Source of the DNA: Limnoperna fortunei
Taxonomy: Eukaryota; Mollusca; Bivalvia; Mytilida; Modiolidae
Length of the DNA: 64,000 bases
Direction of reading: 5' to 3'
Assembly: GCA_944474755.1 (NCBI GenBank)
Contig: OX104123.1
Span: forward strand, 20,030,275-20,094,274
Shown here: one piece after another, positions 23,756 through 35,151 of the stretch
Numbering within the stretch: the stretch's first letter is position 1
How the letters are laid out: each line of letters opens with the position of its first letter
The notes under the pieces: generated by a model
The model's input: the letters and a program-made list of their open reading frames with translations, nothing else
Database searches by the model: none
Told to the model about the DNA's origin: nothing
Position numbers and translations under genes: made by a program

Positions 23756-25598
23756 ATTTGTGATAGTTTAGAATGTAATAAAGATCCCAGTTTGGAACTT
23801 ATATCTGTCACAAGTAACATTGATCAATTGGCTTTTTATCATCAAGGATCAGTAAAAGCTTCCAGAAAACTAGTATTACCCATAATTCAAAATATTATAG
23901 ATGAATATGAAACTTTAAATATTCAAACTGATGAACAATCAAATAATGCAATGAAGTCATGTGACAGTTTTGGTCTTTTGGATTTCCCCCCTCCATCCAG
24001 TCAAAACCAGTTTCAATCAAATGAAAATCGGCAATTGGACAGTTTGGAATTTACTGATCAGACAAAATCTGTTACAAATGTAAATTTAATTGATGACATA
24101 GAAATCTTCACTACTGGGAATGATACAAATGTACAAACTGATGCATGGATTAGTTCAGAAAATAATTTAGTTTCAAAACAAAGTCTGCGAAACACAATAG
24201 ATTTACTGGGAAGTTTTGATCCATTCAGTTCGAAATCAGGACAACCTGTAGGGTACCTGTCAAGTCAGATTCCAGAAATCAGTATAAGCCAAGGTCTTGA
24301 TGTGGATGAGTTAAATGAAGCTGACATAATGTTTCATTCCTCCAACCTTGATGTCCTTAATTCTGGGATGAACAGCACGTCTCAAGGCTCGTCCGCTCAT
24401 ACTTCCGAGCCAGGGTCGGCTTTCGCCAGTTATCCTGTAACGCCCCCTAACAGTTATATTGATTTATCAGGTCAGGTTCACATGAAGGATTTTACACTGC
24501 CTAGTTTGAACAGTGCTGAAATGATGGAGAAAATAAAAGAGAAGAAACTTAGGTTAGGATCCAGTGACAGTATGAGTAATGATGCCACAGAGGGCAGTAG
24601 TGTTCCCTTTACACCTCAGAACAGTTATATGGAGGTTAATTTAGAACAGTATGCTAAAGAACACCAGCTACCAAGCTTTAATAGTATGGAAATGGTTCAA
24701 CGAATTCAGGAAAAACGATCATCAATGGAGACATCGAGGTTAGGTGATGAAGAAGATACGATGGTAAGATTGAGATCAGAAAGTGGAGAGGTAACTCCGT
24801 TTACACCACAGAATAGTTACATGGAGGCTAATTTGGAACAATATATTAAAGAACACCAGCTACCAAGCTTTAATAGTATGGAAATGGTTCAACGAATTCA
24901 GGAAAAACGATCATCAATGGAGACATCGATTTTAGGAGGGGAAGAAGATACGATGGTTAGATTGAGATCAGAAAGTGGGGAGGTTACTCCGTTTACACCT
25001 CAGAATAGTTACAGAGATACTTCATTTCTAGATAAACATGCCACCTTAGATACTAATAAACTGGAGCAAAAATTGCATGATACATTTTTATTGGAAACCA
25101 AGGAAAGCAACCAAACTTTTAATGAAGGAACAAATTCCAGATTGCTGACATTTGATGCTTCTAACTTGTCTAACCCAACATATATTCATATGAATGTTGT
25201 AGCCGTGCAGCTTGCACAGGAAATGGTACAAAGGGAGACAACCACAGATGACTTATTTATTTCCTTAGATGAAGCTCCTTCAGATGGAGCGAGCGGAATG
25301 AAGGACTTGTATACTTCCAATCAGAGACAGCAAACTTCAAATGTTGATTCTCAAAATTCAGGAAGTACTAATTCTTTTCAGAAGGGAGGTAACTCTGATA
25401 CTAAAACAGAAACTCTTCTTTTACATCAGAGTATTGATGAGTTTGCACAAAATTTGACAGGAAAATTGATTGAGGAGGCTATAAATAGTTTTCCAGAGCA
25501 GTCACAAGTGATAGAGGAATCAGAAATGGTGGATGTATCTCTACCAGAAAAAAAAATTGAACACTTCAGAGTGAAATCATTAGACCTTGCTTCAACAG
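23756..25598 (+). CDS. PRUNE2: PRUNE2-like large exon: end of DHHA2 and disordered repeat region
   Basis: The acceptor is 'ttttttcag' ending at 23755 and the donor is ACAG|gtacta at 25599; 614 codons plus one base. The first ~45 residues (ICDSLECNKDPSLEL, then FYHQGSVKASRKLVLPIIQ) finish the DHHA2 domain. The rest is acidic and Ser/Thr/Asn-rich, probably disordered. A DLLGSFDPF segment near 24196-24235 carries a DPF motif of the type that binds clathrin adaptors; this is inference. A TPPNSY...LPSLNSAEMMEKI unit at about 24436 resembles the conserved C-terminal TPMNS...LPKLSAE segment of PRUNE1. It is followed by three more TPQNSY units spaced by exactly 192 bp. Near 25433-25500 an amphipathic stretch, QNLTGKLIEEAINSF, resembles PKA-anchoring helices. 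Reading past the donor gives only 11 more codons to a stop, so splicing at 25598 is preferred. Confidence 0.88.
24608..25020 (+). repeat. 192-bp coding repeat (TPQNSY units)
   Basis: Three starts of the same unit lie at 24608, 24800 and 24992, exactly 192 bp (64 codons) apart. The first two are full: TPQNSYME, LEQY, KEHQLPSFNSMEMVQRIQEK, RSSMETS, then an acidic segment and RLRSESGEV. The third breaks off after TPQNSYRD. The two full copies are nearly identical, including at synonymous sites, pointing to recent duplication. A diverged relative at about 24436 (TPPNSYID...LPSLNSAEMMEKI) is probably the ancestral unit. Confidence 0.9.
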
Positions 25599-25784
25599 GT
25601 ACTATATGTACAAATTACTTGTTTTCTATTTAATATATCACCTGTATTGATGTGAAGAAGTTATCATTGGTAGTTTACAAACGTCTAAATGTCTAAAGCT
25701 TTAATAACATAAAGAAGATGAATATTATGTTTGAATTTTGTATAAATAGACCGAAGTTGTAATTTTTTATTTGCTACATTACGA

Positions 25785-25862
25785 GCAATAGGACTGAATT
25801 CTGCCGTTAATCCGACAAATCACAAAATTAACTTAGGATTATAACGGCAGTAAAATTCGGCC
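25785..25862. repeat. Short inverted repeat (MITE-like)
   Basis: The arm ctgaattctgccgttaatcc pairs imperfectly with ggattataacggcagtaaaa and ttcgg about 20 bp later, within the intron before the exon at 25967. Confidence 0.6.
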
Positions 25863-25966
25863 TATATTTCGAAGTCCACAAGTTTTGTTTGTAATATATG
25901 TTTCCAATTTTTTACCAGCAAAACAAATTATTTTAATACTAAAATACACATATGTTTTGGTTTCAG

Positions 25967-26176
25967 AACCACCTTCAAAAGTAGTAGTACCAGACGAATT
26001 ACCCGTGGAAACAGATTATCTGTCTCGTGTAGACCCTCTCCATGGCAACCTCAATCTTGTTAAGACTGGAGCAGATAATCAAGAGATTGTTGAAAGTATT
26101 AGTTTCCGTAAAATTAGTGGAGAGGCGCCACAGACTGTCAGACAGGAAATACTTCATCAGAACAAACAGGTGAAAG
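25967..26176 (+). CDS. PRUNE2: PRUNE2-like exon: acidic linker
   Basis: The acceptor is 'tttggtttcag' ending at 25966 and the donor is AAAG|gtgagg at 26177. Phase is 1 at both ends. The translation starts (E)PPSKVVVPDELPVETD and ends EILHQNKQVK. A second possible donor, CAG|gtgaaa at 26170, is rejected because it would leave phase 0, while the next exon enters in phase 1. No domain was recognised; the segment is probably part of the disordered middle region. A 41-bp array begins about 50 bp after the donor. Confidence 0.8.
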
Positions 26177-26225
26177 GTGAGGCAAATAAATTATTTCAAT
26201 GTAGAACAGATATACAATGATAAAA

Positions 26226-26520
26226 GGCTGGGGGCCCACCTGTCCTATTAGGCAGGGTGGGCTGTCAGCTGGTGGCCCACCTGTCCTGTTAGTAAGGGTG
26301 AGCTGTCAGCTGGTGGCCCACCTGTCCTGTTAGTCAGGGTGGGTTGTCAGCTGGTGGCCAACCTGTCCTGTTAGTCAGGGTGGTTTGTCAGCTGGTGGCC
26401 CACCTGTCCTGTTAGTCAGGGTGGGCTGTCAGCTGGTGGCCCACCTGTCCTGTTAGTCAGGGTGGGCTGTCAGATGGTGGCCCACCTGTCCTGTAAGTCA
26501 GGTTGAGCTGTCAGCTGCCA
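26226..26520. repeat. 41-bp minisatellite, about 7 copies
   Basis: The unit is ggtggcccacctgtcctgtt followed by agtcagggtgggctgtcagc t. Confidence 0.93.
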
Positions 26521-26577
26521 TTGTCCTTGTTGATGTGGTCATCTTCTTCCTCAGAACACTGGGGAAAATTTGAGTGT

Positions 26578-28930
26578 CTTCTTTCAAGAGTGTTATCTTC
26601 TCACCTGTAAGTCAAGAGTGTTCTCTTCTCACCTGTAAGTCAAGAGTGTTATCTTCTCACCTGTAAGTCAAGAGTGTTATCTTCTCACCTGTAAGTCAAG
26701 AGTGTTATCTTCTCACCTGTAAGTCAAGAGTGTTATCTTCTCACCTGTAAGTCAAGAGTGTTATCTTCTCACCTGTAAGTCAAGAGTGTTATCTTCTCAC
26801 CTGTAAGTCAAGAGTGTTATCTTCTCACCTGTAAGTCAAGAGTGTTATCTTCTCACCTGTAAGTCAAGAGTGTTATCTTCTCACCTGTAAGTCAAGAGTG
26901 TTATCTTCTCACCTGTAAGTCAAGAGTGTTATCTTCTCACCTGTAAGTCAAGAGTGTTCTCTTCTCACCTGTAAGTCCAGAGTGTTATCTTCTCACCTGT
27001 AAGTCAAGAGTGTTCTCTTCTCACCTGTAAGTCAAAGTGTTATCTTCTCACCTGTAAGTCAAGAGTGTTATCTTCTCACCTGTAAGTCAAGAGTGTTATC
27101 TTCTCACCTGTAAGTCAAGAGTGTTATCTTCTCACCTGTAAGTCAAGAGTGTTCTCTTCTCACCTGTAAGTCCAGAGTGTTATCTTCTCACCTGTAAGTC
27201 AAGAGTGTTCTCTTCTCACCTGTAAGTCAAGAGTGTTCTCTTCTCACCTGTAAGTCAAGAGTGTTATCTTCTCACCTGTAAGTCAAGAGTGTTCTCTTCT
27301 CACCTGTAAGTCAAAGTGTTATCTTCTCACCTGTAAGTCAAGAGTGTTCTCTTCTCACCTGTAAGTCAAGAGTGTTATCTTCTCACCTGTAAGTCAAGAG
27401 TGTTCTCTTCTCACCTGTAAGTCAAGAGTGTTCTCTTCTCACCTGTAAGTCAAAGTGTTATCTTCTCACCTGTAAGTCAAGAGTGTTATCTTCTCACCTG
27501 TAAGTCAAGAGTGTTCTCTTCTCACCTGTAAGTCAAGAGTGTTCTCTTCTCACCTGTAAGTCAAGAGTGTTATCTTCTCACCTGTAAGTCAAGAGTGTTC
27601 TCTTCTCACCTGTAAGTCAAAGTGTTATCTTCTCACCTGTAAGTCAAAGTGTTATCTTCTCACCTGTAAGTCAAGAGTGTTATCTTCTCACCTGTAAGTC
27701 AAGAGTGTTATCTTCTCACCTGTAAGTCAAGAGTGTTATCTTCTCACCTGTAAGTCAAGAGTGTTATCTTCTCACCTGTAAGTCAAGAGTGTTATCTTCT
27801 CACCTGTAAGTCAAGAGTGTTCTCTTCTCACCTGTAAGTCAAAGTGTTATCTTCTCACCTGTAAGTCAAGAGTGTTATCTTCTCACCTGTAAGTCAAGAG
27901 TGTTATCTTCTCACCTGTAAGTCAAGAGTGTTCTCTTCTCACCTGTAAGTCAAAGTGTTATCTTCTCACCTGTAAGTCAAGAGTGTTATCTTCTCACCTG
28001 TAAGTCAAGAGTGTTATCTTCTCACCTGTAAGTCAAAGTGTTATCTTCTCACCTGTAAGTCAAGAGTGTTATCTTCTCACCTGTAAGTCAAGAGTGTTAT
28101 CTTCTCACCTGTAAGTCAAAGTGTTATCTTCTCACCTGTAAGTCAAGAGTGTTATCTTCTCACCTGTAAGTCAATAGTGTTATCTTCTCACCTGTAAGTC
28201 ATGAGTGTTATCTTCTCACCTGTAAGTCAAAGTGTTATCTTCTTCTCACCTGTAAGTCAAAGTGTTATCTTCTCACCTGTAAGTCAAGAGTGTTATCTTC
28301 TCACCTGTAAGTCAAGAGTGTTATCTTCTCACCTGTAAGTCAAAGTGTTATCTTCTCACCTGTAAGTCAAGAGTGTTATCTTCTCACCTGTAAGTCAAGA
28401 GTGTTATCTTCTCACCTGTAAGTCAAGAGTGTTATCTTCTCACCTGTAAGTCAAGAGTGTTATCTTCTCACCTGTAAGTCAAGAGTGTTATCTTCTCACC
28501 TGTAAGTCAAGAGTGTTATCTTCTCACCTGTAAGTCAAAGTGTTATCTTCTCACCTGTAAGTCAAGAGTGTTATCTTCTCACCTGTAAGTCAAGAGTGTT
28601 ATCTTCTCACCTGTAAGTCAAGAGTGTTATCTTCTCACCTGTAAGTCAAGAGTGTTATCTTCTCACCTGTAAGTCAAAGTGTTATCTTCTCACCTGTAAG
28701 TCAAGGGTGTTATCTTCTCACCTGTAAGTCAAGAGTGTTATCTTCTCACCTGTAAGTCAAGAGTGTTATCTTCTCACCTGTAAGTCAAGAGTGTTATCTT
28801 CTCACCTGTTAGTCAAGAGTGTTATCTTCTCACCTGTAAGTCAAGAGTGTTATCTTCTCACCTGTAAGTCAAGAGTGTTATCTTCTCACCTGTAAGTCAA
28901 GAGTGTTATCTTCTCACCTGTAAGTCAAGA
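26578..28930. repeat. 28-bp minisatellite, about 84 copies
   Basis: The unit is ctcacctgtaagtcaagagt followed by gttatctt, with a 26-bp variant lacking 'ag' and a gttCtctt variant. Each copy carries CT|GTAAGT, a consensus-like donor on the + strand, and cttacag|gtgag on the - strand. Confidence 0.95.
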
Positions 28931-29154
28931 GGCATTCTGTTTATAACAAGTTTAATAAGTTTGGGTTCAAATGTAGCATACATTAATTTGGAAAATCCTT
29001 GGAAACCACTAGACCAATTGAAATAAACTTGGTATGTTTGATCCTTTTGTTATCTTAGAAAAAACTTGTTTTTAATAGATCCAGTGTTCAACCTAGATGG
29101 TTGCTATTACAAACAAATTGATTTACTTAAATAGCTGATTCTACTTATCATTTT

Positions 29155-29480
29155 CAGCTAACTGTATTGTATTTAAAGATTTGATGGTATCCATTGGTGA
29201 TCTGATAGTCAGAAATAGAGATTACTGGCGAAACGTAAGCGGAGCCAGTAGACGGATATTTCCTACCATCAAATCACCAATTGATGCTGGCAAATCTTCA
29301 AATACATTAGTTATCGTCATTCTAATGCTACAGAAATAAAAAACTAAATTAACTGACTATAATGGTAATTTTTATTTACAGGAAATAATGTCTGCATTTG
29401 CGTTATCTTCTGAAGGCATCAATCATGGAATTGATGCTATGAAATTATTCTTGTTGTCCAATCAGATAATTTATCAAATA
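29155..29480. mobile_element. Palindromic non-autonomous element, copy 2
   Basis: It shares gtaagcggagccagta and gatgctggcaaatcttcaaa with copy 1 at 2185, and the flank cattctaatgctac. It has the same inverted arms but more divergence. Confidence 0.7.
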
Positions 29481-29639
29481 ATTTATACTTGTGCCAAGTT
29501 AGGCTTGTTTTGAGAACAAACGGTTAAAAGGCTTCTCTTGGTGAAACCATTTGGAAAAATATTCCTGTTGGGCTGATTCTGCCTTTTGTTGTTTTCTCTG
29601 AAATTTTAATGGTTGACCTTGCATTTTAACAAGATTTGA

Positions 29640-29880
29640 TTCTAAGGCATCAAATGTACACATGGGGGTCAAATGAAATATATAGGTATCAAATCCAAAA
29701 CGTAGCGGTCAAATAAACACTTACATGTCAAACGAACACATAGCGGTCAAATGAACACATAGCGGTCAAATGAACACATGGAATCAAATGAACACATGGG
29801 GTCAAATGAATACTTGGGGTCAAATGAACACATAGAGGTCAAATGAGCACATAGTGGTCAAATGAACACATAGCGACAGG
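29640..29880. repeat. Degenerate 18-19-bp array
   Basis: Irregular repeats of ggtcaaatgaacacatag. The same unit forms the array at 32256-33030. Confidence 0.85.
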
Positions 29881-30267
29881 GCTTGCTCTGGGTTCTTAAA
29901 AGTTGGTGCCAAAAAAATTGCCAACGAATTTTCTGTTGCCAATTTAAAAAATCTGGTGCCAATATATTCTGCATGTGTATTGTCATTTATGGTCATTGAC
30001 ACACACTCTGATGTTTACTTTTCAAAAAAGGTTCATTCTATTAGGCATGACAGTATTAAGATTAGACATGAGCAGCACAAAACGTCTTCTACATATGTCC
30101 TACTTTAATGTGGAGGTTATGTTTAAATAATAAATTTCTCATGCTATATAGGAGGGAAGTTGAATAACAAAAAGATGGAGTACACTAAATTCGATGCTGC
30201 ATCTGTATTTTGCTTTCAATTCTGAATTCAAACAGTTTAATTCAAGATTTTCACAACCACTGGTTAA

Positions 30268-30985
30268 CATTAACTTACTTACTTATGGGGGTTTCTAACG
30301 TCCTTGACTACCGTAAAACGTTCTCCGATGGACTACATAACAGTAACACTTACTTATGGGGGTTTTTAACGTCCTTGACTACCGTAAAACGGTCTCCAAC
30401 GGACTTCATAACAGTAACACTTACTTATGGGGGTTTTTAACATCCTTGACTACAGTAAAACGTTCTCCGATAGACTACATAACAGTAACACTTACTTATG
30501 GGGGTTTTTAACATCCTTGACTACCGTAAAACGGTCTCCCACGGACTACATAACAGTAACACTTACTTATGGGGGTTTTTAACGTCCTTGACTACCGTAA
30601 AACGTTCTCCGATAGACTACATAACAGTAACACTTACTTATGGGGGTTTTTAACATCCTTGACTACCGTAAAACGGTCTCCCACGGACTACATAACAGTA
30701 ACACTTACTTATGGGGGTTTTTAACATCCTTGACTACCGTAAAACGGTCTCCCACGGACTACATAACAGTAACACTTACTTATGGGGGTTTTTAACATCC
30801 TTGACTACCGTAAAACGGTCTCCCACGGACTACATAACAGTAACACTTACTTATGGGGGTTTTTAACATCCTTGACTACCGTAAAACGTTCTCCGATAGA
30901 CTACATAACAGTAACACTTACTTATGGGGGTTTTTAACATCCTTGACTACCGTAAAACAGTCTCCCACGGACTACATAACAGTAG
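30268..30985. repeat. 71-bp minisatellite, about 10 copies
   Basis: The unit starts ttacttatgggggtttttaa and includes ccttgactaccgtaaaacg and cggactacataacagtaac. Two variants (ggtctcccacgg and gttctccgatag) alternate irregularly. Confidence 0.93.
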
Positions 30986-31194
30986 CATTAAAGAGAAAAT
31001 ACTCAATTTTATTTTCAACTTTTTAATATAAAACATAATTAACGACCAAATTTGTACAAATATATTGTTTAAAATGCGTTTTTATTTAAGTTATTATTTG
31101 CAATACAAATTTAGAAAAGTCTGCCAGGTACATATGTGTAAATTTGTTTATTTTTCTGAAAATCAAGGGAAGTATCTGCATTGTTTGATTTATT

Positions 31195-31290
31195 ATACCC
31201 CACAAACTTGTTTGGGGGGGGGGGGGGGTAATATAGGAATCACCCTGTCTGTCTGTCTGTCCGTCCATCTGTCTGTCTGTCCACATCCCT
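31195..31290. repeat. Poly-G and (ctgt)n tract
   Basis: A run of about 15 G is followed by ctgtctgtctgtctgtccgt repeats. Probably the end of a dispersed element; the G run may be length-variable. Confidence 0.8.
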
Positions 31291-32255
31291 TGTAAGCACT
31301 TCTCCTAAAAACAGTCCACACTTGTTTTTAGAAATTTTTAACATTTTGTCCTCATCCAATTCTGACCCATAGTTTGAAAATATATCAAGAAAAGACAAAG
31401 AAAACTGTTAAGAAACTTTTATCTTGTACTATTTAAAGATTTCTATTCTTTGAAATTTACATTTTCTCAGTGAAGCAAGATCAAAGAAATTACGTTCAAT
31501 CAACCATAACCCAATACTAAGCTTTTGACACCTGCTGTGGTTAACAATTGAGCCATTTCCAGTTTTACACAATTTATCTCCCTTTTTACTTCTAGTTAAA
31601 AAAACTACGGCTGTCGTGACTATAAGGCTATGATATTGAAATAAAGATTTTGCATTGTTTTTGTCTATGCCAATAAAATTTTCATTTAATGACCACATTA
31701 GTATAGGTTACCATAGCGAGTTTGAATACATACATGTTACTGGTAAGCTTGTTTATTCAAGCTATAAAACAGCTGGGGTTCTGCCTCCAATTAGCGTCAG
31801 GTAAATAGGGTAATAAACATCGGTTAATTAATTAACGATCATGTTTACACAGATGTTTTAATAACCTTCCTCACTCAGATATTCACACCTGTCATTCAAC
31901 TGAAGCATGAAAATTTATCAAAGACAATTGTCCATTACAAAAAGTTTGGACAGGACAAACTGCGGCTGAAGTTTTTAGTACCGGCAGTGGACACTAGGTG
32001 GCGTTTTTTAAATTAAAAAGTCGTCAATTGTTACAGCCATAAACTGTCTGTAAATTCTGTACAACTTTAATCTTTATGTGTTTGAGTGATCCAGAAGAAT
32101 ACCTTCAACTGATTTATGGTCTTATTTCCGGTCATTTCGTTCAGTTTGCAACTAAGATATACTGGCGCCAAAAAAAACAAAGACAATATTTTGTCACCAA
32201 TTGAAATAAAAAATCACAAATGGCGACATTGGTGAAGCCCAGTGCAACCCCTGAG

Positions 32256-33030
32256 TGGTCAAATAAACACATAGCAGTCAAATGAACACATGGGGTCAAA
32301 AAGACACATGGGGTCAAATGAACACAGCGGTCAAATGAACACATGGGGTCAAATGAACACTCGGGGTCAAATGAACACATGGCGTCAAATGAACACATAG
32401 CAGTCAAATGAACACATGGGGTCAAATGAACACTCGGGGTCAAATGAACACATGGGGTCAAATGAACACTCGGGGTCAAATGAACACATGGCGTCAAATG
32501 AACACATGGCGTCAAATGAACACATAGCAGTCAAATGAACACATGGGGTCAAATAAAATATAAAGATATCAAATGAAGCACATAGATATCAAGGGGCCTC
32601 TGTGGCTGAGTGGTTAAGGTAGTTCGTCTAATATTCATCACATGGTCTGTCAACACTGAGATTGTTGGTTTGATTCTCCCTGCAGGCAGGATGTACTCGA
32701 CTCCAATCTTAATTGACAAAGATTGCCAGTTTTCCTACCGCAGGTCAGGGGTTTTCTCTGGGTACTCCTGCTTCCTCTCCCAATAAAACTGGATGCCAAG
32801 ATATAGCTGAAAAATTGCTTAAATTGGCGTTAAACAAAATTCATGTCAAATGAAACACATAGCCGTCAAATGATACATAAAGGTCAAATGAAAAACATAA
32901 GGGTCAAATGCAAAACTATGGGGTCAGATGCAACACTAAGGGGTAAAAAAAAACGCACAAGGATCAAATGAAACAATTAGAGGTCAAATGAATCACATAT
33001 AGGTCAAATGAAACACCCAACAGTCAAATG
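32256..33030. repeat. 18-19-bp array interrupted by a SINE
   Basis: Units of ggtcaaatgaacacatgg with decay toward the right. The SINE at 32594-32845 lies inside. Confidence 0.88.
32594..32845 (+). mobile_element. tRNA-derived SINE, full length
   Basis: The head ggcctctgtggctgagtggt with A box, then B box ggtttgattctcc about 60 bp later, body aattgacaaagattgccagt and tail gctgaaaaattgct...gcgttaaac. Best preserved tRNA part in the window. It sits within the 18-bp array; no clear target duplication was found. Confidence 0.88.
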
Positions 33031-33255
33031 GAACATCAAAACTGCTATATTTTCCACTATAAATTGAATTTTTATGGGTTATAATTGTTAAAATATTGTT
33101 TTTTTCTGAAAGGGTTTTAGCACAATTACTTTTTTTTCAAAATATTTCATTAATACACAAGAAACTTGTATTATCCTTGAGCGATCTAACTCTGGAAGTT
33201 TTGCTTGCTTGCATTATATGGAAATGCAAGCAAACATTTTCATAACTTGTATTGA

Positions 33256-33531
33256 TTGTTTGTTTGTTTAAATGTTGTTTAGCATGACTAAAATTTGCTG
33301 TGTGGCTTTCAGCAATTTTTCAGCTATATAATGCAATCCAGTTTTTATTGCGGGAGGAAGCCGGCGTAAGCGAAAACCACAACCTTTAGAAGAAAAACTG
33401 GCAATCCATGTCAATGAAGTCCAGCACACCCTGCTCACAATGAGACTCGCCCCCCGTTATCTAAGTGTTGACAAACCACGTGATCAATAGGAGACGAACT
33501 ACCTAAACCACTCGACCAGCGAGGCCCCAGG
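33256..33531 (-). mobile_element. tRNA-derived SINE, full length, reverse, with 13-bp target duplication
   Basis: The reverse complement carries the head ggcctcgctggtcgagtggt, the body and a caaacaaaca tail. It is bounded by taacttgtattga on both sides (33243-33255 and 33532-33544), showing retroposition. Confidence 0.92.
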
Positions 33532-33571
33532 TAACTTGTATTGAATAAACTAGGATAGGATCGAATACATG

Positions 33572-33733
33572 TCTAGTGTGTGTAAGCCACACAGAATTGG
33601 ATATAATCTTGGTCAGAGATATGTTTTATATATTTTCTTATATCTATTTTAGTCTAGTGTGTGTAAGCTACACAGAATTGGATAAAATCTTGGTCAGAGA
33701 TATGTTTTATATATTGTCTTATATCTATTTTAG
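33572..33733 (+). repeat. 81-bp tandem duplication of the 3' splice site
   Basis: Two nearly identical 81-bp copies, 33572-33652 and 33653-33733, each end in 'tatctattttag'. The second provides the acceptor of the exon at 33734. Differences are few (for example gtaagcc versus gtaagct). Use of the first acceptor would add 81 nt, but in the transcript's phase the second codon is TAG, so such a transcript would be truncated. Confidence 0.9.
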
Positions 33734-35151
33734 TTGAAAAAGACATGGACGAAGTTCGTGAATATGCAGCACAACTAGTCCAACAGGTTATTTCTGGTGC
33801 TATAGAAATGGTTACCATGACTTCCAGTCATGTTAACAAAGACAGTGTCTGGGATGTTAGTAGTGAAATCACAGAAGAGAGTGGAGTCACATGGTCAAGA
33901 GAGGAGAGTTTTGAAACCGTCTCGTCTATTCCAAGTCAGGAAGGGAGACATGTTACATGGTCAAATCAGGGCAGCTTAGACAATTCACTTTCTGGTGCTC
34001 ATAGTTTTGACTTGGATCAAATGCCACATTCAATCAAACATTCAGGTGACTTGGATGAACTGTCATTCTGGTCTAAGAATGGAAAACAATCACACCTTGG
34101 TTTTGGTGAAACACAAGAATTAAATGATTTCTTGTCTCCAAGCAGTATTCCAAATGATAAAGTTAAAGATAGCGTTTCAAGGCAGTCAGGATTGGAGGCT
34201 GCAAAAGACTGTCAAAACATCGAAAATTTACAGACTGCTGAGCAAAGTTTTAATAAACCCGGATTACATAGTAAAATGGAGTCAGATTACATGTCTTCTA
34301 AAAATGACATATTGCCATTGAAATTGGAAAACACATCTCTTGAAAATCCGTCACAGTGGTCAGATTCTGTGCCTTGTATGGAATCCTTTGATTACATATC
34401 ATCAGAAGGTGAAACAGACAATAGTACTCAAAAGCTGTCTGTGAGGGCGAGACCTACATATCTGAAAGCAGATACCTTAGATTACATTTCAAGTGAGGGT
34501 GAGGGACAAGAACATGAATTTATTCACACCCTGCCTGAAATGTACAGCAGTCAGTCATCTGATCCAACCTCCACTACAACGGAAGGAAGTTACCAGGTGT
34601 TGTCTCCAGACCAACAGTTAAATGATATAAAAGGGGAGTTATCTGATTTTATTAAAAGTGAAATGTCAAGGGAGGTAACTCAATTAATTTCAGCTGTGAC
34701 TGAAGAGATATGTGTAATGGATAAAAACAGAGAGGTAACTAATGAAAACTTGTGTACAGACAATAATGATATTCAACCACAAGGTAGTCTGGATATGAGT
34801 AAAACAAATAAATGTCATGGAGAATCCTCAGTATTTGAGGAAACCTTAAAGCAAGAAAGTGCAAAGCCCTTCGGAACAAATAAAGAAATTTACATCACAA
34901 GTGCTGGAAGAATCAGCATTACAAGTGACGGTGGAGACAATTCCAAACATTTGCCTTCTGTTACTGATAGTTTTATTGAAGAATCACATGATGAGGTAGG
35001 AACATTACTAGCAGAAGCTGAAAAAACCATCACAGAGGCAGACACAATCCTTGCATGCTTAAACGTAAACCCTGCAGAAGAATTATGCACTGATCCAAAT
35101 CAGCTAAGCGTTTTTCCTTATGATTTACTTTGCATGGATGTTAAAAATAAG
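33734..35151 (+). CDS. PRUNE2: PRUNE2-like large exon: acidic middle region
   Basis: The acceptor is 'tatctattttag' ending at 33733. The proposed donor AAG|gttggt at 35152 is weak but leaves phase 0, which matches the next exon. There are 472 complete codons. The start, VEKDMDEVREY then AAQLVQQVISGAIEMV, forms an amphipathic helix that resembles PKA regulatory-subunit anchoring helices (inference). The rest is Ser/Glu/Asp-rich with short internal repeats: GVTWSREESFE and HVTWSNQGSLD, and FDYISSEGE and LDYISSEGE. A helical stretch near 35000 reads EVGTLLAEAEKTITEADTIL. No enzymatic domain is visible. Reading through the weak donor gives 18 more residues and a stop, followed by a polyadenylation signal, so a shorter isoform is possible. 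Confidence 0.83.

Noticed and set aside
26167..26172. Alternative donor CAG|gtgaaa at 26170
   Set aside because: It would leave phase 0, while the exon at 33734 enters in phase 1 with a G needed from the upstream exon.
26578..28930. CRISPR-like direct repeats
   Set aside because: The repeats are contiguous with no unique spacers, and the genome is eukaryotic. The array is a minisatellite.
32594..32680. A tRNA gene
   Set aside because: The A and B boxes belong to a SINE head; the rest of the cloverleaf is not kept and the SINE body follows directly.
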